Source: a virus. Taken from it: a stretch of 64,000 nucleotides of DNA. The translations under genes were made by a program, and so were the position numbers. Below are positions 24,819-33,771 of this stretch, piece after piece. Location of the stretch: IMG/VR virus record IMGVR_UViG_3300020185_000025, positions 1 through 64,000 of that record; one strand, given 5' to 3'. Within the stretch, counting starts at the first letter, position 1; each line of letters begins with the position of its first letter. A model generated the notes under the pieces. It was not told the DNA's origin. It worked only from the letters and a program-made list of their open reading frames with translations, and searched no databases.

Positions 24819-24847
24819 TTGACAAGTCTCTAACTTCCTTGTATAAT
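24819..24847 (+). promoter_or_regulatory. Consensus sigma70 promoter antisense to uvsW
   Basis: TTGACA, exactly 17 bp, TATAAT on the plus strand. The predicted start is near 24854 and transcription would run into the 3' end of uvsW, which is on the minus strand. No plus-strand gene lies nearby, so the product would be an antisense RNA. Confidence 0.7.
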
Positions 24848-24877
24848 AAGACTATCGGCTTTAAGGTATATCTCAAT

Positions 24878-26371
24878 TTAGATATCGACAGTAAAGATTT
24901 TAAACGGAAACTCCTCTGACGAGTAGATTTCAATTCTTGATTTAAAATGTTTTAATGTATAGTTTTCGTAACTACCCACCGACAAATCATCAGCGATATC
25001 ATAGAGGACCGCTTTCTGCGAGTCCTCTGCTTTACGTAAACTTCTACCTATTGATTGTAATACTTTAATCTCAGATTTACTTGAGGAAGCAAAGATTACA
25101 TTATCAAGTCTTTTAATATTAACACCAGTACTAAACACTCCATAGGATGCGAGTATATTGTGTTTCTTATCGGGGTCGTTTTCAACCAAATGTCGAATTC
25201 GTTCACGTTCTTCTCCTTTTGTAGCTCCGTAAATAAAATGTAACTCTCTACCTTTTTGATGTAACATAGGTTCGAGTATCTTACCGTGCTTCTCTACTAA
25301 ATCAAATAGTATTAAATTATTCTGATCTTTAAGAGAATGAACAAGGTTCTTAATAAAGTTGTTTCTCTTTTCGTGGTTAACAATGAATTCGCGTTCAGCC
25401 GGCCATTTCTTAACTGATTCTTTGACCTGACCCATTGCCTTTTTAAATGCAGCCTTTTGTTCGTTACTATGGTTCAGTATAATTGCTTTTACTTCAAAGT
25501 CAGCAACCGTGCCATCGTCCATAAGTTTCTTTGTGGATACAATTCTTTTGACTTCTCCAAAACAACCTTCAAGTACTAACCTATGAGTCTTACTCTCTGC
25601 TGATTTAAGTGTACCTGTAAACCCATGACGGAATTCGCAATCTTCGAGTTTATGCATAATGGTTGTTAATGACTTTGCTTGGAAGGTATGAGCTTCATCA
25701 CCCATCACACAACCAAATTGACCAAACCAATTCTTATCTTGTTTAACTAAAGATTGCCATGTAGATATTACTATAGGTGCTTTGGTATTCTTATCAACTC
25801 CACCCTGTATTTTATAGATATCATTTTCATCACAACCGTAATCAACAAAGTCACCAGCCATCTGATGTACCAACGAAATAGTAGGAACAATAATTAATGT
25901 TCTTAATCCAAAGGTTTGATAGTAATGTTGTTGTATTAGGTAAATAATTAAAGACTTACCAGATGATGTCGGTGATAGAGATAAAGATCTGCGGTTACGC
26001 AAAGCGTTAGTGATATATTCGATCTGATAGTCTCTTGGTTTAAATTTACAGTTAATCGTTTCAGCCAATTCTTCAACGTATCCATCCTCTATGATTTCTG
26101 GTTCTCCGATCTCGGCCGGTGCTTCTAATATATAATCTCTTTGTTCACAAAACTTCTTTAGGTGTGGATATAGACCAACATACAATACAGGACGCATTGG
26201 TTGAAAGAGTCTAATTGTTCCATCCCATACTCTTGCTTTATATTTAGGACTGAACTGATAGCCTTCTGGTTTAAACGCAAAGAACTCTGATAGTTCAACC
26301 TTTAAACCTGAGTCAGCCTTAATTCGCATATAGACCGAATTAATATATTCTACTTCTATTCTTTCGCTCAT
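24878..26371 (-). CDS. uvsW: UvsW helicase
   Basis: A 497-residue superfamily 2 helicase that unwinds R-loops and recombination junctions. Motif I region SPTSSGKSLI, motif II DEAH in MGDEAHTFQ, motif III GFTGTL and motif VI QSIGRSLRKAE are visible. The longer frame starts at TTG 26389, but AGGA precedes ATG 26371, which also overlaps the upstream stop codon as ATGA. A consensus promoter points antisense into its 3' end. Confidence 0.95.
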   Translation of the reverse strand: MSERIEVEYINSVYMRIKADSGLKVELSEFFAFKPEGYQFSPKYKARVWDGTIRLFQPMRPVLYVGLYPHLKKFCEQRDYILEAPAEIGEPEIIEDGYVEELAETINCKFKPRDYQIEYITNALRNRRSLSLSPTSSGKSLIIYLIQQHYYQTFGLRTLIIVPTISLVHQMAGDFVDYGCDENDIYKIQGGVDKNTKAPIVISTWQSLVKQDKNWFGQFGCVMGDEAHTFQAKSLTTIMHKLEDCEFRHGFTGTLKSAESKTHRLVLEGCFGEVKRIVSTKKLMDDGTVADFEVKAIILNHSNEQKAAFKKAMGQVKESVKKWPAEREFIVNHEKRNNFIKNLVHSLKDQNNLILFDLVEKHGKILEPMLHQKGRELHFIYGATKGEERERIRHLVENDPDKKHNILASYGVFSTGVNIKRLDNVIFASSSKSEIKVLQSIGRSLRKAEDSQKAVLYDIADDLSVGSYENYTLKHFKSRIEIYSSEEFPFKIFTVDI

Positions 26372-26835
26372 AATTGTTCCTGAAGCCAACTTGCTTCTTC
26401 TTTACCAACTTTAAAGGCAAACCCTACGGATTGAAACATACCTTTTGGTACCTTTCTCCACAAGTCTTCAGGCTCCTTTGAATAATTTTCTTTTGATGTT
26501 GCTAATATACAACAATCTCGTTTTAAAAAGAAATCCCAAAATTCATTAAAGGTCCATTCTTTTGAAAACAAAATATCTGAAGTTTCTTTTCTTGAATAGA
26601 TATGTGAACGGTTGATTTTCTTTGGTCTTTTATATTCGTTCTCTTGAATACGTAGTGCAGCTGCTTCAGTAATACCAATGACCGCCCAACCATATTCTTT
26701 TAACATACTTGTTAACGCAAGCAACATACCCTGTCTTACTCGAGGAGTAATTCCTTCTATTTCCTGTATAGAACAAAAGCCATTATAAATGGTTTCTTTT
26801 AATTCAGTAGGTATATCGTTTACGTATGGATTCAT
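26368..26835 (-). CDS. Conserved hypothetical protein upstream of uvsW
   Basis: A 155-residue protein of unknown function, with an aromatic-rich middle (FSKEWTFNEFWDFFLKRD) and a helical first half. It overlaps uvsW and the upstream membrane protein by 4 bp each, in an operon starting at uvsY. Confidence 0.6.
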   Translation of the reverse strand: MNPYVNDIPTELKETIYNGFCSIQEIEGITPRVRQGMLLALTSMLKEYGWAVIGITEAAALRIQENEYKRPKKINRSHIYSRKETSDILFSKEWTFNEFWDFFLKRDCCILATSKENYSKEPEDLWRKVPKGMFQSVGFAFKVGKEEASWLQEQL

Positions 26836-27047
26836 AATTTAATTGCTAATAGTAAAAGTATTGCTATTAACAATACATTTGTGAAAAAGATACCAATTGC
26901 CAATATCGTATGATACCAAATCCATCTTGTTTTATATGCGTTTTCAATTGTTAATGCCTCAGGGTCAACATCGTCTTTCATCATGTCTATGACAAGAGTT
27001 TCCTGTTTGACTTCAGGCTTTCTCCAAAACTTTGTTAACCAATCCAT
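26832..27047 (-). CDS. Small membrane protein downstream of uvsY
   Basis: A 71-residue protein: a charged N-terminal half and one long hydrophobic segment (about 43-70). It overlaps uvsY by 1 bp. Function unknown. Confidence 0.6.
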   Translation of the reverse strand: MDWLTKFWRKPEVKQETLVIDMMKDDVDPEALTIENAYKTRWIWYHTILAIGIFFTNVLLIAILLLLAIKL

Positions 27048-27484
27048 TAATAATCCCCTGACTGAAACTTTAGAATATCAATCATATTCTTTACTACAAA
27101 ATTTCTACTGTGTATTGTTTTAATAATATCTTCAAGATAGTTTGCGTTAGCAGTATGAAAATCAATCGTCAAACTAAGTTTGATAATATCTTTATCTGCT
27201 TGAATATGTTTATCCAAATCGTTTCTTATTACCTTTCTTTGAAATGGTTTCCATCCATGTTCCTTTAGCGTTAGTTCATCCATTGAACCATCGTAATAGT
27301 TACGCTTCTCCATTTCTAATTCTTTATATTCTGCTTTTAATTTTTTGACACGAAGGACTTCCCTATAATACAAGTTATAGTACTTGCTGTGTAGTTCGGG
27401 AATTCGTTTGCTTTCACCAACGAGGTTTGTTTCATCTATTGGAGAATCAGCTGCCCATATTGCTGCTATATCATTTGTGTCCAT
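27047..27484 (-). CDS. uvsY: UvsY recombination mediator
   Basis: A 145-residue protein (T4: 137) that loads UvsX on gp32-coated single strands. ESKRIPELHSKYYNLYYRE, the GW motif in HGWKPFQ and the C-terminal IHSRNFVVKNMIDILKF match the family. Early promoter at 27516-27544. Confidence 0.9.
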   Translation of the reverse strand: MDTNDIAAIWAADSPIDETNLVGESKRIPELHSKYYNLYYREVLRVKKLKAEYKELEMEKRNYYDGSMDELTLKEHGWKPFQRKVIRNDLDKHIQADKDIIKLSLTIDFHTANANYLEDIIKTIHSRNFVVKNMIDILKFQSGDY

Positions 27485-27515
27485 AATCTATCTCAAGTTT
27501 TTTAAATACATTACT

Positions 27516-27544
27516 ATTATATCAAACTTTAAGTTAGATGTCAA
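27516..27544 (-). promoter_or_regulatory. Early promoter for uvsY operon
   Basis: TTGACA, 17 bp, TATAAT on the minus strand, overlapping the end of orf27534. Confidence 0.8.
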
Positions 27545-28139
27545 TAGTTAATATAGTATTTTGTTCTCCAACTCCACGTCTTGCTACTTTATAACCAAGG
27601 TCAATGTATAAGTCTATTGTCTCATCAACTATTTCTTTAGGTGTTAATATGTTTGTCTCAAACTCAATCCAAACAGGCCAACGATCTTTATCTCTTAATA
27701 AAAGAAAAGGAATAAACGATTGAAGTATTTTACAATCACCGCCTTCAGTATCTATCTTTAATACAGTTACTTTATCAACATCATTCTCTTCAAAGATTTC
27801 ACTAAGTGGAATACAGTCAATATCTATTGTCTTAACAAGCTTTTCAAGATTGTGCTTTTTGTGTTGATAGTGATAATCACCTACTGCATTACAACCACGA
27901 ATCCAAAGTGGAAATTGATGTTCATAAATGGTATGAAGTGGTATATAGTATACTTTATCTTTACCGCGCTCACCATCAAAAGAAACCGCACAATTGAGTT
28001 TCTTAACGTTATTTTTATTTGGTAAACGGTCTAAGTAAAATTGTATAGGATCAATAGATAACCCAACGGTGTCGTGAGTTGCTGTTTGAATAAGAGTGTC
28101 AAAGTCCGAAGTGCCTATCTCAATAAAATCATAATTCAT
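27534..28139 (-). CDS. FkbM-like methyltransferase (divergent)
   Basis: A 201-residue protein beginning FIEIGTSDFDTLI and containing TVLKIDTEGGDCKILQSF, the FkbM-type motif seen in a clearer form in orf28710. It probably O-methylates a sugar or lipid-linked glycan. It is separated from the other FkbM gene by a tail-tube-like gene. The SAM-binding loop is less obvious than usual, so activity is uncertain. Confidence 0.65.
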   Translation of the reverse strand: MNYDFIEIGTSDFDTLIQTATHDTVGLSIDPIQFYLDRLPNKNNVKKLNCAVSFDGERGKDKVYYIPLHTIYEHQFPLWIRGCNAVGDYHYQHKKHNLEKLVKTIDIDCIPLSEIFEENDVDKVTVLKIDTEGGDCKILQSFIPFLLLRDKDRWPVWIEFETNILTPKEIVDETIDLYIDLGYKVARRGVGEQNTILTIDI

Positions 28140-28154
28140 AATAAAGGTTTCTTG

Positions 28155-28643
28155 TTATATTTGTTCCATAATAAAAGTATCGTATCTCCATGACACATTT
28201 GTAGTTGCATATGCTACATCAGTATTGTTTACATCAAGACTAACACCACCCAAACCAATAGGAAAGCAATTCTTGAATGTAAATCTTACATGAGGATTCT
28301 TGTGAGAGTTTGTGATAGTACAAATTAAGTCTGATTCAAAACCAATCTTTTCTCTTAACTTGTTTTGTGTGGTAGTTTCTGGAGCAGAATAACCTTGGAT
28401 CCAATCTAAGATCTCTTTATAGTTATTCATGTCTTCGTCAACAATCATCGTAGTTTGCAGTTCACCATAATCCAATCTATCGCCATATTCATATATGTTG
28501 GACAGAGGATTGCTAATGGTTTGTGCAGTAGCGGTTATGTCTGGAATCGTAAGCTTTTGAGTAAAGAATTCTACATTTGGGAGTCTCTCTATACTAATCG
28601 TAAAATTAGTAGGAGATAAGTAGTTATTAATAATTTCAGCCAT
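28155..28643 (-). CDS. gp19-like tail tube family protein
   Basis: A 162-residue protein with FTISIERLPNVEFFTQKLTI, NPLSNIYEYGDRLDYGEL and IVDEDMNNYKEILDWI, the pattern of the T4 gp19 tube family (gp19, gp54 and relatives). The main tail tube gene is elsewhere, so this may be a tube-initiator or a minor tail protein. An AATAAATA sequence, one mismatch from the late promoter, lies upstream near 28687. It sits alone among early genes. Confidence 0.7.
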   Translation of the reverse strand: MAEIINNYLSPTNFTISIERLPNVEFFTQKLTIPDITATAQTISNPLSNIYEYGDRLDYGELQTTMIVDEDMNNYKEILDWIQGYSAPETTTQNKLREKIGFESDLICTITNSHKNPHVRFTFKNCFPIGLGGVSLDVNNTDVAYATTNVSWRYDTFIMEQI

Positions 28644-28709
28644 TTGTTAATCCTAGTAAAATAATACCTTTCTTGTATAGTATTATTTATTAGAATTGAG
28701 TCGGTGTAA

Positions 28710-29441
28710 TTATTCTTCGTTGGTAAGATAGACCATGAATGCACAACACTTGGACCAATCACCAGCAGCTAACCATTTATCATCAGCAGCCAATGCCATG
28801 TGTTTCTTGTCCATCCATCGTACTTTTTTGAACTGAGGTAATAGATTGTCTCTTACTTTTTGCCATTGCTTTGCAGCACCAGGATAACAGCTTAAGTGAA
28901 ACTCAACTGCTATGTGTTTAACGTTTGTAGTTAAATAAGGCATATTCAATTCGGTAAAGACTCCATACTCTCCACCTTCACAATCTATTTTGAGGTAATC
29001 AATCTTTGGTATATTATAATCTACAACAAGATCGAGGAATGACATCTTTTTAAATTCATCGTATTCAGAGAATACATTATTAAAATGATTTGCAGTAGAA
29101 CCTATTCCTGCTTCGATTGGAATAACCGGAATCTTACCGTGATCAATAAAGTAATCCGAAACATTGCGGATAAGAGTTTTGAGATGAGGTCTTGAAGGCT
29201 CGATAGCATATATTTTAGAAGCTTTACGATCAAGAGCGTGAGCGACAAAGAACCCAACACAAGCACCAATATCAACAACAACATCACCTGGCTCAACATC
29301 ACGCCACCATTTGTAATCCATCCTATGAAAGAATTCAATGAATTGTGCATTAACATCTGGTAAGGGTAATCCGTCTGTTGATAAATGTAGGTTTAAGTAT
29401 TTGTTAGTATCTTGATTTTCGTAATCTTCTTTTCTGCTCAT
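28710..29441 (-). CDS. FkbM family SAM methyltransferase
   Basis: A 243-residue methyltransferase with the SAM loop VVVDIGACVGFF, the IYAIEPSRPHLKTLIRN helix and YLKIDCEGGEYGVF, all classic FkbM features. It likely methylates a sugar hydroxyl. It starts 1 bp after a small membrane protein gene. Possibly it works with the glycosyltransferases of this phage. Confidence 0.85.
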   Translation of the reverse strand: MSRKEDYENQDTNKYLNLHLSTDGLPLPDVNAQFIEFFHRMDYKWWRDVEPGDVVVDIGACVGFFVAHALDRKASKIYAIEPSRPHLKTLIRNVSDYFIDHGKIPVIPIEAGIGSTANHFNNVFSEYDEFKKMSFLDLVVDYNIPKIDYLKIDCEGGEYGVFTELNMPYLTTNVKHIAVEFHLSCYPGAAKQWQKVRDNLLPQFKKVRWMDKKHMALAADDKWLAAGDWSKCCAFMVYLTNEE

Positions 29442-29442
29442 G

Positions 29443-29604
29443 TCACCAATGCCTTATAGTATTTGCCATAATAAAGAAACACGTTAAAAAGTTTACTCCA
29501 ACAATAATCGTTCTTAATAACATAACATAATCGTCATAAGGTTCTGTCTTATCGTCAGAGAAACCACCTAATGAGTATTTCCATATCAATTTAAGTTTAT
29601 TCAT
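29443..29604 (-). CDS. Small conserved membrane protein of marine T4-like phages
   Basis: A 53-residue protein: KLIWKYSLGGFSDDKTEPYD followed by a hydrophobic segment (about 27-48) and the end TIRHW. This pattern is familiar from small cyanophage proteins. An ATG at 29604 and a stop 1 bp before orf28710 fit the operon. An AATAAATA sequence lies just upstream. Function unknown. Confidence 0.7.
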   Translation of the reverse strand: MNKLKLIWKYSLGGFSDDKTEPYDDYVMLLRTIIVGVNFLTCFFIMANTIRHW

Positions 29605-29610
29605 TATTAT

Positions 29611-29895
29611 TTATTCTTCCTCGGCTAATGTATAATCCTCGAGCATATTACGAGCATACTTCGCCATTTGTTCTAATTTGTTAACTAATAGTTCTGCATC
29701 AGGAATATCAATAGGTCTAATTTTGTCACCAATCAAATAACCTTCAAAATGATTCTCAATTAAAGCCTCAAAGTCAAATGTTATTTCTGCGACAGGATCA
29801 CAAGAACCTTCTCCCACATAAACGCAGACACCAAATCCTTCTTCGGATACAAATCCTGCGGTGTCTATTTCAATTTGAGTAATTACACTATCCAT
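29611..29895 (-). CDS. Conserved acidic hypothetical protein after gp52
   Basis: A 94-residue acidic protein, first half beta-rich (ITQIEIDTAGFVSEEGFGVC), second half helical (AELLVNKLEQMAKYARNMLE). Its ATG overlaps the gp52 stop codon by 1 bp. Function unknown. Confidence 0.6.
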   Translation of the reverse strand: MDSVITQIEIDTAGFVSEEGFGVCVYVGEGSCDPVAEITFDFEALIENHFEGYLIGDKIRPIDIPDAELLVNKLEQMAKYARNMLEDYTLAEEE

Positions 29896-31238
29896 TATAC
29901 ATTCTCCAAGTCAGTTGTAAATTGTTCGTTAGGGGTTGTCTTTTGCCAAAAGCTTAATGTTGTTTTAGATTCTTCAATCTGTTTCTTTAACTTTACAATC
30001 TCTTCATTGGTTGCATTTAAGAAACTTAATGCGAGCAATCTGTTTGTGTCACCTCCTAGTGCAGACGTCTCTTGCATTATTTGATTGACGACCTGTTCTT
30101 TAGTATTATTTTTATATACTATACGATCATCAATATTTGCTTGAATGAATTCCATTTTAACATTAAGCCAACGGACCTCTTCATTAAACTCTTTTATACG
30201 AGCATCAATTCTCTGCTGCAATATACCTAAACGGTAATCACAAAAGTCCTTTATAAGGTCTCGAGCATCTGTGTATTCTCGAAGTTTGCCATCAAAATCA
30301 ATCACTGTGAGGTTTTGAGCGAATGGCTTACTGAGTTTAAACTTGCTAATAAGTTTGGTATCATTCCATTTAACAGAAGAAAGTTTAAGCTTTACTTCAA
30401 AACGGAAACCGTCCTTATTACATTTATCTTCGTAGGATACGATATCTCCTTCTTCTTCCAACTTATCGAGTACCTTAACATAACCTTCTCGGTCAAAGCC
30501 GTATGGTACCTCTGTGATGGAGACGCCTGTTTTACCAGTGCGTTTGAAGATACCATACGAAACATATTTTGTTGGGTCTTCTTTTGATTGTTCGACTGTT
30601 CCTTTAAACTCAGGAAACATAACTTTAGGCTTTGTGGTAATTTTACCTTTATCCAAATATTGAATACAAGCCTTCTTTAAATCTTTTGGATTGTGCGGTA
30701 GTATATTCGTTGCGAATCCAGTTGCGATTCCTTTTGTTCCATTTACAAGTACCAAAGGAATGATAGGCAAATAGAACTGAGGTGGTTCGTGTTCAGGATC
30801 TTCGTGAATAGGAGCAAGATCAACATCTTTTATGTATTTGTTGAAATTGTCATGTACTCTTGAATAGACATAACGAGCAGCACCAGCTTCTTGAACCAAT
30901 CGAGTACCAAATGATCCTCGACCTTCAATTAAGCAAATGTTGTTATTCCATTCTGCGGCCATGAGTTGTCCTGCACCAGCGGCAGATGATTCACCATGAT
31001 TATAACCGTAGTCAGAAATAATACCAGAGACTGCAGATACCTTTTTGAAATCCTTCTTGCTATTTAATAAAGAAGAATAAAGGTAGAACCTTTGAACAGG
31101 TTTCAGTCCATCAATCATATTAGGTATTGCTCTGCTCTCAACAGTATACATCGCGAATGATTTCCATTCGTTGGAAGCAACCTTTGAGATAGGATAGTTT
31201 TTACCCAATAGCGTTTCAGTAAACATTTCTAAATTCAT
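29895..31238 (-). CDS. gp52: Type II topoisomerase, medium (DNA-cleaving) subunit gp52
   Basis: A 447-residue GyrA/ParC-like subunit (T4: 442). The active-site Tyr lies in GAARYVYSRV, and the N-terminal MIDGLKPVQRFYLYSSL and GRGSFGTRLVQEAG are standard. It overlaps the large subunit by 4 bp. The complex relieves supercoiling at phage forks. Confidence 0.95.
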   Translation of the reverse strand: MNLEMFTETLLGKNYPISKVASNEWKSFAMYTVESRAIPNMIDGLKPVQRFYLYSSLLNSKKDFKKVSAVSGIISDYGYNHGESSAAGAGQLMAAEWNNNICLIEGRGSFGTRLVQEAGAARYVYSRVHDNFNKYIKDVDLAPIHEDPEHEPPQFYLPIIPLVLVNGTKGIATGFATNILPHNPKDLKKACIQYLDKGKITTKPKVMFPEFKGTVEQSKEDPTKYVSYGIFKRTGKTGVSITEVPYGFDREGYVKVLDKLEEEGDIVSYEDKCNKDGFRFEVKLKLSSVKWNDTKLISKFKLSKPFAQNLTVIDFDGKLREYTDARDLIKDFCDYRLGILQQRIDARIKEFNEEVRWLNVKMEFIQANIDDRIVYKNNTKEQVVNQIMQETSALGGDTNRLLALSFLNATNEEIVKLKKQIEESKTTLSFWQKTTPNEQFTTDLENV

Positions 31239-33076
31239 GCGAACATATACTCCTTTCTTAAACTTGAATCTTTTCCAAACATCATTTGAAATACCGAAGC
31301 ATCATCAACAGTAACAGTGTCATACTGAGGTTTGTTAATAATGTCGTGGTATTCATCTTCAGTTAAGGAACCAAGACCTTTAATATATCTATGCTTATAG
31401 CCGTCGTTCTTTTTGAACTCCTGAGCATCTTCATAAGTATAGAACCATTTAACCGTAGATCCTTTTGTTGAGATCATAATTGGTGTTCTTGTAATTTGAA
31501 CACGATTCTCTAAAAGTAATCGAGGCCAAAATTTGTAAAAGAATGCAATTAACAGTGGACTGATATGTCCTATACCGTCATGGTCAGCATCAGTTAATGT
31601 AGCAATATATTTGTATGTCATATTGTCCACACTGTCTGGATCGTTAATATCGAGACCCAGAACTGCTACCAATTCCGATAGTTCTTTATTCTTTAATACT
31701 TCAGCAGGTTTCATATCCCAGGTATTCATAATCACACCACGTAATGGAAAAGCTCCAATCGTATCAGGATCACGTACCTTTAATAAGAATCCCATTGCCG
31801 AATCACCTTCCACAATTTTCAGAGTAGCATCATCTTTGTTAGCAGAGATATGTTTCGCAACTTTTACCTTACGTAACTTTTTCTGAGCCAATGTTGCAGC
31901 TCTTCTATCCGCGGCTAGCTTCTTTGCCAGTTGAGCTTCAATAATAGGATCAATTATATCAGGAGTATTTAATATCTTCTGCGCAAGCCACTCAGCATCA
32001 CGTACCTGACAGATATCTAGGTGTTCCTTGATATTACCAATTGGATTAGTTAGACGTTCTTTTGTTTGAGAATCAAATTTAGGATTCACAAAGTTACGAG
32101 CAAACATAACGAATGTAATACCACTCTTGATCGTTGTCTTTAATACTTCGACCTTATGACGTCTTTTAATTTTGACTGTTAACGAATCAATAATAGTATT
32201 CATAAAGTGGTCAACATAAGTACCACCCTGTCTTGTATTCACACCATTGATAAAACTGTTAGTTCTGAATCCATCTTCCGAAGGAGCAATGAAGTAAGAC
32301 AGATTGTTTGTCTTCTCCATGATAGTCGTATCAGAAAACATATCAGCATACTTCTTGAAATTATTAATAGCAACCTTCTTTTTATTAAAGGAAAACTGAA
32401 TCTCAGGAAATGCCATCTGTAAACTTATCAGACGATCTTCAATTAATATGATCGTATCAAGTTGGTCCAATGATTCAACCTCAAACAAATCAAAGTCAGG
32501 AACAAAAGATACCTCAGTACCAGTTCCTGCTTTTGAACCTTTCTTGATCTTCATGGTATCAGCGCCGTCTTTACAGTCAAGTTGAATTGACTTTCCGTTA
32601 GACCATGTTTTACCAGTGAATGATTTAGATAGGAAGTTGGTTGCAGCTGAACCGACACCGTTAGTACCGATCGTTACTCGTTCGTCATCAAACGAAGTAC
32701 CTGCATTAACTTTTGTCCAAGCCGCTACAGGTCGTAAGATGTTTGCTTGCATCGCCTCGTCAAAGATCTGGTCTTGAGGAATACCTCGACCGTTATCAGT
32801 GACGGTTACTTCGTTGTTATTAATAGATACATTAATCTTGTTAGCAAATTTGAAGTTGGTACGGATTGCTTCATCAATTGAGTTGTCAAGTATTTCGTCA
32901 ACCATTTTTGATAGTGCAGGTACATACGTAGCTTTCTTCCATTCTCCAAGGATGAATCTTTCGATCTCCTCTTTTGAACTTGAACCCATGTACATACCGA
33001 TCCTCTCTCGAACGTGCTGTCGAGCTGTGAGGATTCTGAACTGTTCGTTTTGTTTAGTCAAATCATTATTCTCCAT
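31235..33076 (-). CDS. gp39: Type II topoisomerase, large (ATPase) subunit gp39/gp60 fused
   Basis: A 613-residue GyrB-like subunit: GHKL ATPase motifs DEILDNSIDE, DNGRGIP and GTNGVGSAATNF, then toprim motifs EGDSAMG and TDADHDGIGH. In T4 this protein is split into gp39 and gp60; here it is one chain. The frame is open from 33115, but a consensus promoter covers 33087-33115, so the start must be ATG 33076, leaving almost no leader. Confidence 0.95.
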   Translation of the reverse strand: MENNDLTKQNEQFRILTARQHVRERIGMYMGSSSKEEIERFILGEWKKATYVPALSKMVDEILDNSIDEAIRTNFKFANKINVSINNNEVTVTDNGRGIPQDQIFDEAMQANILRPVAAWTKVNAGTSFDDERVTIGTNGVGSAATNFLSKSFTGKTWSNGKSIQLDCKDGADTMKIKKGSKAGTGTEVSFVPDFDLFEVESLDQLDTIILIEDRLISLQMAFPEIQFSFNKKKVAINNFKKYADMFSDTTIMEKTNNLSYFIAPSEDGFRTNSFINGVNTRQGGTYVDHFMNTIIDSLTVKIKRRHKVEVLKTTIKSGITFVMFARNFVNPKFDSQTKERLTNPIGNIKEHLDICQVRDAEWLAQKILNTPDIIDPIIEAQLAKKLAADRRAATLAQKKLRKVKVAKHISANKDDATLKIVEGDSAMGFLLKVRDPDTIGAFPLRGVIMNTWDMKPAEVLKNKELSELVAVLGLDINDPDSVDNMTYKYIATLTDADHDGIGHISPLLIAFFYKFWPRLLLENRVQITRTPIMISTKGSTVKWFYTYEDAQEFKKNDGYKHRYIKGLGSLTEDEYHDIINKPQYDTVTVDDASVFQMMFGKDSSLRKEYMFA

Positions 33077-33086
33077 ATCAACCATC

Positions 33087-33115
33087 ATTATAACACAGTT
33101 TGCTGTCGATGTCAA
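33087..33115 (-). promoter_or_regulatory. Early promoter for topoisomerase operon
   Basis: TTGACA, 17 bp, TATAAT on the minus strand. The -10 box ends 10 bp before the gp39 ATG, implying a leader of about 5 nt. Confidence 0.8.
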
Positions 33116-33180
33116 TAGTTATTTAAATTAACTTCAAGGCTACATCCTTCCGAATCATGCTTTACAACCTTCTCAATCAA
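33112..33180 (-). CDS. Possible 22-residue micro-ORF with TTG start
   Basis: A TTG at 33180 opens a short frame ending at TGA 33112 with protein-like composition (KVVKHDSEGCSLEVNLNNY). It follows a consensus promoter directly, but no ribosome site is visible. It fills the spacer between the divergent promoters; weak evidence only. Confidence 0.25.
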   Translation of the reverse strand: MIEKVVKHDSEGCSLEVNLNNY

Positions 33181-33194
33181 TTCGTTATGATACC

Positions 33195-33223
33195 ATTATA
33201 CAATAGTTCTTTGTGAATGTCAA
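33195..33223 (-). promoter_or_regulatory. Second upstream promoter of the topoisomerase region
   Basis: TTGACA, 17 bp, TATAAT on the minus strand, 108 bp upstream of the gp39 promoter. Confidence 0.75.
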
Positions 33224-33299
33224 CCATTATTTTCGTGGTACCTCAACTATCTATATATTGTATAAGGAGTCGTTTCCTGAAAATAATTTCAGAAAACCA

Positions 33300-33328
33300 T
33301 TGACATCTGCAGTTGAACCAGTTATAAT
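33300..33328 (+). promoter_or_regulatory. Early promoter for orf33372
   Basis: TTGACA, 17 bp, TATAAT on the plus strand. It starts the rightward early gene block and is divergent from the promoters at 33195 and 33087. Confidence 0.8.
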
Positions 33329-33371
33329 AGATTTATCAAATCGAAACCACAAATAGAAAAAGGAGAAAATT

Positions 33372-33563
33372 ATGGGATTAACAAATGAACAAATAACACT
33401 GCTTGCGCAGCAATCCACCGTAGGTGGCAAACAAAGGTATACTGAATCACAAATTAGGGATATGGTTGGAGCACCATCAATTGAAGAGGATCAACTCTGC
33501 GGTTGTGGAGACAATATCAATATCTGTCCTGATGCCTACGAACACATGACTCACGGAGTCTAA
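33372..33563 (+). CDS. Small Cys-containing hypothetical protein
   Basis: A 63-residue protein with a helical N-terminus and LCGCGDNINICPDAYEH near the end; the CxC and a third Cys may bind metal. AAGGAG precedes the ATG. Function unknown. Confidence 0.65.
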   Translation: MGLTNEQITLLAQQSTVGGKQRYTESQIRDMVGAPSIEEDQLCGCGDNINICPDAYEHMTHGV

Positions 33564-33610
33564 TATTCAGTTTGGTTATAACCATATAACTAAATGATCT
33601 AAATAAACTA

Positions 33611-33639
33611 TTGACATTTGTTATGAAACCGTTTATAAT
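33611..33639 (+). promoter_or_regulatory. Early promoter for orf33673
   Basis: TTGACA, 17 bp, TATAAT on the plus strand. Confidence 0.8.
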
Positions 33640-33672
33640 ATCTATATTAAATAATTGAAAAGGAATAGGAAC

Positions 33673-33771
33673 ATGGTTGAAGTATTGGTTAGAATTACAG
33701 TCGCAATCGCATCCTTTATTATTATTGCTGCAATTGCAGTGACAGTTTCAACATTTATCATAACTTTGTGA
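33673..33771 (+). CDS. Single-span membrane peptide, 32 residues
   Basis: ATG with AGGAATAGGA upstream opens a 32-residue peptide that is almost entirely hydrophobic (ITVAIASFIIIAAIAVTV). It has its own consensus promoter, so it is probably real and expressed early. Function unknown. Confidence 0.6.
   Translation: MVEVLVRITVAIASFIIIAAIAVTVSTFIITL

Noticed and set aside
28681-28690. Late promoter for the gp19-like gene
   Set aside because: The sequence reads AATAAATA, one mismatch from TATAAATA; in this AT-rich DNA that is not enough alone.
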